Shown here: positions 17,105 to 22,933 of the stretch, piece by piece
Layout of the letters: each line of letters opens with the position of its first letter
Position numbering within the stretch: position 1 is the first letter of the stretch
Origin: Euryarchaeota archaeon UBA89
GTDB taxonomy: Archaea > Thermoplasmatota > Poseidoniia > Poseidoniales > Thalassarchaeaceae
Direction of reading: 5' to 3'
DNA: 22,933 nt
Assembly (NCBI GenBank): GCA_002495525.1
Contig: DAFS01000021.1
Location: 1-22,933 of the forward strand
Position numbers and translations under genes: made by a program
Notes under the pieces: generated by a model
Databases searched by the model: none
The model's input: the letters and a program-made list of their open reading frames with translations, nothing else
Told to the model about the DNA's origin: nothing

Positions 17105-18304
17105 ATGAAAGATGAAATTAAAAGATTTTCTGGAGATTATTCCTCATTATGGCGTCTGGATATTATGCCATCTTTACCCCGTCTTTCTTGGTGGTGGTGG
17201 TGGGTGATATTATTCATCCCTGATCCTGATAATCCATCCCGTTCTAGGCAATTAATGGTTTTATGGTCTTCTAAAGAGACACCAGCAATACGTGTTAATG
17301 ATCATTGGTGGAAACCGGGTTCGAGGATGAGGGTAGATGAACATAAGGGGCATGTAGTACCTGGAATGGTATGTTCATGGTGGTATGATGGTAAAGAAAT
17401 GCATGAGCCTTTAATTATGAAAGAATGTAAAATGGTATCCTTAGATGATAAACATCCATTATGGCCCTCTGAAGGCTCTGGAAAAGGTTCCGGCGCGGTT
17501 GTCCCATTGCTTGATGATGATCTTTCTCTTGGTCTGACAGAAGGAAATAAGAAATTTTGGCTTAATCTAACTAGTGATGAAGCCGCTCAGAAAAATGGTG
17601 CACCTAGGTCAATTAAGGCCCAACTTACTCCTTGGTGGGGGCCTCCGAGTCAATTAACTTACAAGAATAATGTATTTTTCTCCAATATGGGATATGACAT
17701 ATTGAGGATTCAGGGTACTAAAGCTTCAGTAGTTATTGATGGTGAAAATTTTGAAGGTACCGGTTATTTTCAGAAAGTTAGTGTTCAGGCACCAACTGTA
17801 CCATGGTTTTGGGGTATGTTACATTTTGATGATGGTTCTTATCTCGATTGGTTCATGCCACATATTTCATTTTCTTGTTTAAATATGGACGATAAACCTT
17901 GGAAATTAAGAGATATTTTTAGGAAAAAAATGAGCGGTTCAGGTATTTTCCATGACGCCAATAGGGACGCTACTGAAGAATTTAATAATTGTGAGGTTGA
18001 GTTAGTACAGCCAGAAGAAGAGGAAGAAATTTTATTTGATAATAATGGTAATAAATTACCAAAATTCAGAGTCCGATTATGGAATGAGAAGACGAAAATC
18101 TCTCTAGAAGTTAGAGCTGCTTCTCGAGCTAGATGGACTTTCGATCAACCAACTCGTGCAGGAATGGTTAGTCACCTTACATACAATGAATATCCTCTTG
18201 AATTATTGCGAATTTCAATTTTGGATGAGCAAGGACTTCGTACAAAGAAAGATTATTCTTGGATTCATGGTAATGCTGAGCATTCATGGGGATTATTACA
18301 TTAG
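17105..18304 (+). CDS. CrtC/AttH-like lipocalin-type protein, function unknown
   Basis: A 399-residue protein with no signal peptide I can defend. Residues 212-250 (DGENFEGTGYFQKVSVQAP, then PWFWGMLHFDDGSYLDWF) and the ending GNAEHSWG resemble the double lipocalin-like domain of hydroxyneurosporene synthase (CrtC), AttH and Svf1 proteins, which handle lipids or carotenoids. The usual HDHNWG segment of those proteins is replaced by FQKVSVQAP, so hydratase activity is doubtful. Five tryptophans in a row lie at 29-33 (TGG repeat at 17189-17203), in a WWWWWVILF patch that may touch the membrane. A Glu run (EEEEE, 304-308) precedes DNNGN. It starts ten bases after the second permease, with GAGGT seven bases upstream, so it is very likely in the ABC operon. 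The family assignment is from pattern only and moderate. Confidence 0.55.
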   Translation: MKDEIKRFSGDYSSLWRLDIMPSLPRLSWWWWWVILFIPDPDNPSRSRQLMVLWSSKETPAIRVNDHWWKPGSRMRVDEHKGHVVPGMVCSWWYDGKEMHEPLIMKECKMVSLDDKHPLWPSEGSGKGSGAVVPLLDDDLSLGLTEGNKKFWLNLTSDEAAQKNGAPRSIKAQLTPWWGPPSQLTYKNNVFFSNMGYDILRIQGTKASVVIDGENFEGTGYFQKVSVQAPTVPWFWGMLHFDDGSYLDWFMPHISFSCLNMDDKPWKLRDIFRKKMSGSGIFHDANRDATEEFNNCEVELVQPEEEEEILFDNNGNKLPKFRVRLWNEKTKISLEVRAASRARWTFDQPTRAGMVSHLTYNEYPLELLRISILDEQGLRTKKDYSWIHGNAEHSWGLLH

Positions 18305-18315
18305 AGGTGTTTTGA

Positions 18316-19230
18316 TTGAACCAACTTGTAACTGAGCCAATAGATTTGATTGATGAAGAGTTGGCTAGGAAAAAGTTCTCTTTGGCCAATATTGATGAGA
18401 TTCCTATGTGGATGGGTTCTCCAACATTTCTTTCATATACGCCAAGGTATATGCTCGCTGCAATAATTTTCTTTACCCATTTTATTTTCTACCGTGTGGC
18501 AGACACAGTATTTGCTGAAGGAAAAGATGGCTTGGGTTACACCTTTTTACGAATAATAGATCAATTGTTTGATTTAATTGATATATTTGCCTTCATTTTT
18601 GTAATGTTGTTTATTGCAAGAATTAATCATTTTCTCAATATATCTACATCGAATTTAAGAACTACTTTTTTCTTGATTATTATAGGTTTAATCCCTTCTT
18701 TTTGGTATATGGTAAATATAATCGATTGGCTTTTAGTTGTGCTTGGAAAAGAAGCGCTAAATGTCCCTGAGTGGTTTGATGAATGGTTCCTAGCTTTGGG
18801 AATAATTAACTCCTTAATATTCTTATTTTTCACTGTAATTTCTCAATTTTCTTATTCTTATCTAATTACAGATAAAAAAATACACATAAGGAAGAAAATT
18901 CTATATTTTTATAATTCAATTACAGTTATTACATTAGATGAATTAGTCAATCTCAAAACACAAGTATCCTTCATGGGTAAGATAATCGGTTACGGTAACA
19001 TATTACCAATTATTGAAGAAGATTTAGAAATTAAACCAAAAGTGAGAATTGAAAGAGGTGGTTTCCAACAAGTGATTCATATTATCAAATTATTTTTCTT
19101 CTATAAGAGAGTAAAAAAAGAGCTATCGATGACCCCCTCTGATTGTTTATTTGGAGTTAAAAAGCCTATGGCGGTATATGAATTAGCAAGCGAATTAATG
19201 GATAATAATAATGTTGAAATAGAAATTTAA
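18316..19230 (+). CDS. Four-helix membrane protein with PH-like domain
   Basis: A 304-residue protein with a TTG start at 18316, supported by GAGGTG six bases upstream. Hydrophobic segments lie near 45-62, 84-102, 116-142 and 157-178. After the last helix comes SYLITDKKIHIRKKILYFYN, then ITVITLDELVNLKTQ and GKIIGYGNILPI, the strand pattern of bacterial PH (YdbT/bPH2) domains, which often have the form YxITxxRI...GYGdI. The tail ends with a helical region. It lies 11 bases after the CrtC-like gene, so it is probably a member of the same operon. Base composition is even more AT-rich than its neighbours. Its molecular role is unknown; a membrane partner of the ABC cassette is inference from position. 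Confidence 0.65.
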   Translation: MNQLVTEPIDLIDEELARKKFSLANIDEIPMWMGSPTFLSYTPRYMLAAIIFFTHFIFYRVADTVFAEGKDGLGYTFLRIIDQLFDLIDIFAFIFVMLFIARINHFLNISTSNLRTTFFLIIIGLIPSFWYMVNIIDWLLVVLGKEALNVPEWFDEWFLALGIINSLIFLFFTVISQFSYSYLITDKKIHIRKKILYFYNSITVITLDELVNLKTQVSFMGKIIGYGNILPIIEEDLEIKPKVRIERGGFQQVIHIIKLFFFYKRVKKELSMTPSDCLFGVKKPMAVYELASELMDNNNVEIEI

Positions 19231-19273
19231 GTTTCCGCATTGTTATTAATGAAAAGGTATCGAGAGAACATTA

Positions 19274-19279
19274 GAGGGA
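19274..19279 (+). promoter_or_regulatory. Ribosome binding site deciding the TPR gene start
   Basis: GAGGGA lies five bases before ATG 19285. This favours MSEEDV as the N-terminus over the in-frame TTG 19240 and ATG 19249 further upstream. Confidence 0.45.
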
Positions 19280-19284
19280 TTCAC

Positions 19285-19830
19285 ATGTCCGAAGAAGATG
19301 TCATCACAATTGCAGCACAACATATTACCAAAGGAGATTTCATGGGGGCCATGGAAATATTCGAAAATCACGTAAATGATAATCCTAAAGATCCTGCTGG
19401 GTATCATGGTTGGGCCGAGGCTGCAATGTTCGAAATACAAGAAAATGGAAATTTTGATGAAAAAGGAAATGATAGAATTAACGAAGGTAAAGTACAATCT
19501 TACCTTAGAAAAGCTGCTGGATTAGAACCAGATAATGCTGAATACCAGGCTGCATTTGCGAATGCTCTTGTTGAGTTCGATCGTGTTCCTATGGCTGTTA
19601 GGGAATTTAAGAAATTAATTGAGCTTGGTAAGAAAATAGAAGATGTTGACGTTTCATTCCATCTTTATGAAGCCGCTAAACAATTAATTGATTCAATTGA
19701 TGTTAAAGTTGGTTATGATCGTAGTGAGCAGTTTGCAAGACAATTTATTCCCGTTGCCATAGAATTTGCTATTCTAGGATTAGGTTTCTCTTCTGTTGAA
19801 GAAGCAATGGAATACCTTTCCGAGGAATAA
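19285..19830 (+). CDS. Small TPR-repeat protein
   Basis: A 181-residue, soluble, all-helical protein. Tetratricopeptide-type pairs are visible: GDFMGAMEIFENHVNDNPKDP followed by AGYHGWAEAAMF, then YLRKAAGLEPDNAEYQAAFANALVEFDRV followed by MAVREFKKLIELG. TPR units serve protein-protein contacts. The C-terminal third (RSEQFARQFIPVAIEF) is helical and not obviously TPR. It has no signal or membrane segment. It lies 54 bases after the PH-like gene and 14 bases before truA, so it may be the link between the ABC cassette and truA transcripts. No partner can be named from the sequence. Confidence 0.75.
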   Translation: MSEEDVITIAAQHITKGDFMGAMEIFENHVNDNPKDPAGYHGWAEAAMFEIQENGNFDEKGNDRINEGKVQSYLRKAAGLEPDNAEYQAAFANALVEFDRVPMAVREFKKLIELGKKIEDVDVSFHLYEAAKQLIDSIDVKVGYDRSEQFARQFIPVAIEFAILGLGFSSVEEAMEYLSEE

Positions 19831-19844
19831 TTGGGGGATTCCGA

Positions 19845-20726
19845 TTGACTCGCGGCCGTGTAATGGTCGCATTTGGTTACCATGGCAGTCATTTCCACGG
19901 TTCTCAAATTCAGCCTGATGTACCCACTGTACAGAAGGCGATTGAAAATGCGTTAAGAAAAGTTAGTTGGTGGACTGATGGATGTTTAGAAATGTCCAGT
20001 CGAACAGATGCAGGTGTTAGTGTTCGCATGAATCTTGCTTGTATCGACATTCCAATCACAGTCTGGGAAGAAGTTGAGAAAAAAACTATCCTAAAGGTCT
20101 TGAATAACCGGTTCCCTGAGGGGTTATGTGCGTGGGATTTAGTCAAAGTTAATCCCGATGTAAGGAGTAGGGCTGCGATCAATAGAACATACATGTATCG
20201 AACAGAATTAATTGAAGAATGGTCTGGAGGAATTAATGAGGATTTATTCATTAATGCTTGTGAATTAATTATTGGTACGCATAATTTTACAAATTTTTGT
20301 AAATTAGAAGAAGATAAGAATCCAATTCGTACAATTGATTTTTGTGAACCATGGTTTTCATCTGATGGGAGAATTATTGGTATTTTTCTAAGTTCTGAGG
20401 CTTTTCTCTGGAATCAGGTTAGGAGACTCGCGGCTGCAATTACTGGAGTTGCAACTGGAAGAATTGATTTTGATTTATTCAAATCAGCGTTAGAAAATCC
20501 TGACGTGTCAGTAGATCTCGGTAGGGCTTCTTCAAATGGACTAATTCTTTGGTCAATTGAACATCAATATTCTGAAAGAATAGGTTTAGACTATGAACCA
20601 GATACTACTGGTTTTTCTACACCTCCAGAAAAAAAGTATCGATACAAGAGATGGTTATCAATGGCTAAATTAGAAATGGGGCTTTTGATTGAAAGAGATT
20701 GGGAAAATTCACTCAATAAAGCTTGA
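19845..20726 (+). CDS. truA: tRNA pseudouridine synthase TruA
   Basis: A 293-residue TruA, which turns uridines in the anticodon arm of tRNA (positions 38-40 in studied members) into pseudouridine. The N-terminal VMVAFGYHGSHFHGSQIQ (family YdGt.f.GwQ) and SSRTDAGVSV with catalytic Asp55 are clear. NRTYMYR, THNFTNFCK and the C-terminal SSEAFLWNQVRRLAAAITGV complete the set. The start is TTG 19845, seven bases after GGGGG; a start at the ATG six codons on would cut into the first strand. The last 14 bases overlap the end of the convergent ribK gene, so there is no room for a terminator between them. Confidence 0.93.
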   Translation: MTRGRVMVAFGYHGSHFHGSQIQPDVPTVQKAIENALRKVSWWTDGCLEMSSRTDAGVSVRMNLACIDIPITVWEEVEKKTILKVLNNRFPEGLCAWDLVKVNPDVRSRAAINRTYMYRTELIEEWSGGINEDLFINACELIIGTHNFTNFCKLEEDKNPIRTIDFCEPWFSSDGRIIGIFLSSEAFLWNQVRRLAAAITGVATGRIDFDLFKSALENPDVSVDLGRASSNGLILWSIEHQYSERIGLDYEPDTTGFSTPPEKKYRYKRWLSMAKLEMGLLIERDWENSLNKA

Positions 20727-21147
20727 TTTCTAATTTATCTCCATCTTTACATGGTAGTGATTCTCTTAGAAATGAACCTGAAATTACTTCAGCAGTTTCA
20801 GTATGTCTTGTCAAATCCGGGATTAATATTGCACAATCTATCCACCTTTCATTATCTGAAGAGATTTTCGCAAGAAAAGCCGTGGCTCCTCCAAAAGATT
20901 TCCCATCTCTTTCGAAACCTTTGATTCTAAATGGATTAGTCTTTAGCGTGATTTCTCCTTTGTCAAGTCCTGATAATATTCTTAGATTTTGATAATCTTT
21001 GAGGCTTGAGTTATCCATCTCAAGGTTCAAAGTTCCAGGCCATGCACTAACTTGGAGAACTTTCTTAAATTGTTCCTGATAATGCGGTTGAGCCATGAAT
21101 ACATGTGCTCTTCCAAGTCCACTAGATACTTTCCCGGATAGGTGCAT
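20713..21147 (-). CDS. ribK: CTP-dependent riboflavin kinase
   Basis: A 144-residue archaeal RibK, which makes FMN from riboflavin with CTP instead of ATP. The family blocks are present: LSGKVSSGLGRAHVFM (3-18), PGTLNLEM with Thr39-Asn41 for the metal and nucleotide (37-44), KTNPFRIKGFERDGKSFGG (69-87), and LTRHTETAEVISGSFLRESL (112-131) with Glu120. The usual RTHH has become TRHTE. Its length matches stand-alone archaeal enzymes; there is no fused DNA-binding domain. A TATA-like stretch (minus-strand GAATAAACAAT, 21161-21171) lies about 20 bases before the ATG. Its 3' end overlaps truA on the other strand by 14 bases. Confidence 0.92.
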   Translation of the reverse strand: MHLSGKVSSGLGRAHVFMAQPHYQEQFKKVLQVSAWPGTLNLEMDNSSLKDYQNLRILSGLDKGEITLKTNPFRIKGFERDGKSFGGATAFLAKISSDNERWIDCAILIPDLTRHTETAEVISGSFLRESLPCKDGDKLEIKLY

Positions 21148-21160
21148 GATTGTGCGCCTA

Positions 21161-21171
21161 ATTGTTTATTC
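21161..21171 (-). promoter_or_regulatory. TATA-like box for ribK
   Basis: Reading the minus strand, GAATAAACAAT is centred about 19-23 bases before the ribK ATG at 21147. It lies in the 47-base gap between ribK and the upstream PqqB-like gene. It suggests that ribK has its own, nearly leaderless transcript, although read-through from the hydrolase gene is also possible. Confidence 0.35.
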
Positions 21172-21194
21172 AAGAGGATTGCCGCTAGAATATC

Positions 21195-22082
21195 TTATAA
21201 TTTCAGTACATCACCCATTTCTGAGATTTTCCACCCATTTTTTTCAACGATTTTTCTTTGCTTTGAACCTAAATCATTAACTGGATTTGAATGATTTAGA
21301 TGTAAAAATGAGATTTCAGGGTCTTCTTCCTTTTTTCGACCTAGAAGTTTGATAGAATCTTCTATTGTTGGATGTGGTATTTTAGAAATATCTCTTCCTG
21401 GTAATTCATCCATGCTCCAAAATGTCCCATCAATTAGTGCTTCGTCAATATCAAACATCTTCAAAAAATCTCTAATATTCTCTTTCGAGTAATAATCCAA
21501 TGTATCCTTCCATGAGTCTTGATCAGGCATAAAGAGGATATTTTTTCTCTTTCCTTTGATAATTATTGCTGCAGTATCTCCTAACTCACTTCTGTGAGGA
21601 ATTGGAATAAATTGTAGTCTGAATCCACATCCTTTTCTTGGTTCAAAAGGGTGATGAAAATCCTTTGAATAAATCCTAATATTATCTTCATCTTTCATTA
21701 ATTTTATATCGCTTCTGTTATCTAAAATCTGTTTATTATTTTGACTTAGATAGACTTCCACCGCGCTTAATCCCATTACTGGTTTCCCTAATTGTCCAAT
21801 CCCCTCTACATGACCTAGATGTAGGTGTGTAATAGATACTGTTTCAGGGATAAATAATTCGTTTCCATTTGGAGTCCAAATCATTAATTGTTCAGATAGA
21901 TTTTTTGTAATTTCAATAATATGCTTAGTTCCGTCAACTCCGAGGATTCCTAGAGATACAGGATATTTTCTTAATTTTAAATTTTCATGCGCCTCTTGAC
22001 ATCTTTTACATGAGCAACCGGCTTGCGGTATACCACCGTCTTGAGCGGTCCCTAATATGGTTACACTAACCTCTGACATCAT
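21195..22082 (-). CDS. PqqB-like metallo-beta-lactamase-fold hydrolase
   Basis: A 295-residue protein of the PqqB-like branch of the metallo-beta-lactamase fold. It opens with ILGTAQDGGIPQAGCSCKRC, including Cys23, Cys25 and Cys28, a zinc-knuckle-like motif typical of PqqB. The metal motif is THLHLGH (85-91), where Gly90 takes the place of the Asp in HxHxDH, as I recall from other PqqB-like hydrolases. IPHRSELGDTAAIIIKG (161-177) and ILFMPDQDSW (182-191) follow, and FLHLNHSNP (259-267) gives a late His pair. There is no pqqA, C, D or E in the window, so a role in pyrroloquinoline quinone synthesis cannot be claimed. ATG 22082 or 22079 may be the start. It is divergent from the kbl-type gene over a shared 99-base gap. 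Confidence 0.85.
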   Translation of the reverse strand: MMSEVSVTILGTAQDGGIPQAGCSCKRCQEAHENLKLRKYPVSLGILGVDGTKHIIEITKNLSEQLMIWTPNGNELFIPETVSITHLHLGHVEGIGQLGKPVMGLSAVEVYLSQNNKQILDNRSDIKLMKDEDNIRIYSKDFHHPFEPRKGCGFRLQFIPIPHRSELGDTAAIIIKGKRKNILFMPDQDSWKDTLDYYSKENIRDFLKMFDIDEALIDGTFWSMDELPGRDISKIPHPTIEDSIKLLGRKKEEDPEISFLHLNHSNPVNDLGSKQRKIVEKNGWKISEMGDVLKL

Positions 22083-22181
22083 CTGAATATCCGAATGGGT
22101 ACCGAACTTTAACTCGTCGATTTTAAAAATTAGTAATCATTTCATAGAAGAACCAATGAACTCAATCCTCTTCGACAGTTC
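22083..22181. promoter_or_regulatory. Divergent promoter region between the hydrolase and kbl-type genes
   Basis: This 99-base gap must contain both start regions. An AT-rich TTTTAAAAATT stretch at 22120-22130 is nearly symmetric and could serve as a TATA box in either direction. It is about 40 bases from the hydrolase ATG and about 55 from the kbl ATG, so both messages would have short leaders. A second minus-strand candidate, GAGTTAAAG, is nearer the hydrolase start. Confidence 0.3.
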
Positions 22182-22933
22182 ATGGCTGCAGATACATCGT
22201 GGATGTCATTGCGTTATAGTGAGATTAGAAAACAAGGTTTAGATTGGAATCCACCGACACTGGAAACGTCTAATGATGCAAGATGCATTATTGATGGTGA
22301 AGAAACAATAATGCTTTCTGCAAACAATTATCTTAATCTTACAAATCATCCAAAAGTCATAGAAGCAATGATTTCTGCTACTCGTAAGTATGGGGCAGGT
22401 AGCGGCTCAGTAAGAGCAATATCTGGTACGATGGATATACACCTTGAAGCAGAGGAAAAAGTAGCCGAATTTAAGAAAGTAGAATCTTCATTAATCTACT
22501 CTGCAGGTTATACAGTTAATGTAGGATTAATTCCAACTTTAGTCAGAGGCTCAGAGGATATTATAATCAGTGATGAACTAAATCATGGCTCAATAATTGA
22601 TGGAGTCAGGTTGACAAAGGCACGCAGAGGTGTTTACTCACACAACGATATGGGGGAGTTGGAGGCAGTACTCAAGTCAAATTCTGATGCTGAAAGAAAA
22701 TTAATTATTACTGATGGTGTATTTTCAATGGATGGGGACATAGCTCCATTAGATGAAGTCAGCAAGTTAGCCGAAGAATATGGTTCAATGGTTTATGTCG
22801 ATGACTGCCACGGCGAAGGTGTCTTGGGCGAAAAAGGTGCAGGAATTGTAGATCATTTTAACTTACAAGGTAAAGTTGATTTTGAAACAGGTTCATTTTC
22901 AAAAGCCCTAGGGGTCCAAGGCGGAATACTTGC
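22182..22933 (+). CDS. kbl: 2-amino-3-ketobutyrate CoA ligase / glycine C-acetyltransferase (partial)
   Basis: The frame is open from ATG 22182 to the window edge, giving the first 250 residues. It is an alpha-oxoamine synthase, a PLP enzyme that joins an amino acid to an acyl-CoA or reverses this. Visible motifs are ANNYLNLTNHPKVIEA (48-63), KYGAGSGSVRAISGTMDIH (69-87), DELNHGSIIDG with His135, DGVFSMDGD, VDDCHGEGVLGEKGAGIVDH (206-225; Asp207 binds the PLP ring) and GSFSKALGVQGG with the PLP lysine at about 241. GEGVLG...GIVDHF matches Kbl better than BioF, so it probably cleaves 2-amino-3-oxobutyrate (from threonine) to glycine and acetyl-CoA. Relatives such as BioF or serine palmitoyltransferase cannot be fully excluded. 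No threonine dehydrogenase gene is in the window. The first 20 residues (WMSLRYSEIRKQGLDW) are a normal N-terminal extension. Confidence 0.85.
   Translation, partial: MAADTSWMSLRYSEIRKQGLDWNPPTLETSNDARCIIDGEETIMLSANNYLNLTNHPKVIEAMISATRKYGAGSGSVRAISGTMDIHLEAEEKVAEFKKVESSLIYSAGYTVNVGLIPTLVRGSEDIIISDELNHGSIIDGVRLTKARRGVYSHNDMGELEAVLKSNSDAERKLIITDGVFSMDGDIAPLDEVSKLAEEYGSMVYVDDCHGEGVLGEKGAGIVDHFNLQGKVDFETGSFSKALGVQGGIL

Noticed and set aside
19249..19284. Upstream starts for the TPR gene (TTG 19240, ATG 19249) adding about 15 residues.
   Set aside because: The added residues are not TPR-like, and the ATG at 19285 has a well-placed GAGGGA site.
21809..21830. Loss of the Asp in HxHxDH of the metallo-hydrolase, suggesting an inactive enzyme.
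   Set aside because: The HxHxGH form is, as I recall, a normal feature of the PqqB-like branch, and the other His and Asp positions remain.
22156..22190. ATG 22156 as the start of the kbl-type gene.
   Set aside because: It is in a different frame from the conserved protein; ATG 22182 is the first start in the right frame.

Overview
The window reads as a gene-dense, AT-rich archaeal chromosome segment. Three proteins point to Archaea: a full archaeosine-type tRNA-guanine transglycosylase with a PUA domain (TgtA), a CTP-dependent riboflavin kinase (RibK), and an aconitase X-family dehydratase of the kind that serves the archaeal mevalonate pathway. GTG and TTG starts, TATA-like boxes about 26 bases before start codons (leaderless transcripts) and oligo-T terminators fit this. 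Low GC, acidic secreted domains, Asp-box lipoproteins and some bacterial-looking genes (SOUL, PqqB-like, Kbl, an IleRS with a GIHH signature) suggest a marine planktonic euryarchaeon such as Marine Group II (Poseidoniia) or Marine Group III. That placement is inference. No rRNA, tRNA, CRISPR array, insertion sequence or phage gene was seen, and no stretch over 300 bases lacks a gene.

Layout. Bases 1-231 hold the 3' end of cysteinyl-tRNA synthetase, followed by an oligo-T terminator. A predicted lipoprotein with Asp-boxes (302-1732) converges on ileS (1735-4929, minus). Next come an HMA-DUF4396 membrane protein and nadE (5034-6471), a small PH-domain membrane protein (6502-7026), then a SOUL protein and a SpoU RNA methyltransferase with an ATGA overlap (7146-8422). 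A fused aconitase X protein (8479-10224) overlaps tgtA (10224-12392) by one base.

From 12469 to 20726 every gene is on the plus strand with short gaps or overlaps. Two ABC ATPase/permease pairs come first, the second permease carrying a large acidic outer domain. They are followed by a CrtC/AttH-like lipocalin-type protein, a four-helix membrane protein with a PH-like tail, a TPR protein and truA. The first six look like one envelope module. After truA, ribK (20713-21147) and a PqqB-like metallo-hydrolase (21195-22082) lie on the minus strand. A truncated kbl-type aminotransferase (22182 to the edge) is divergent from the hydrolase.

Working together: cysS, ileS, tgtA, truA and the SpoU enzyme serve tRNA charging and RNA modification. 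nadE and ribK make NAD and FMN. The aconitase X protein probably feeds isoprenoid (membrane lipid) synthesis. The strongest oddities are the broken zinc site in TgtA, the acidic outer domain and companions of the double ABC cassette, the domain order of the aconitase X fusion, and the GIHH signature in IleRS.
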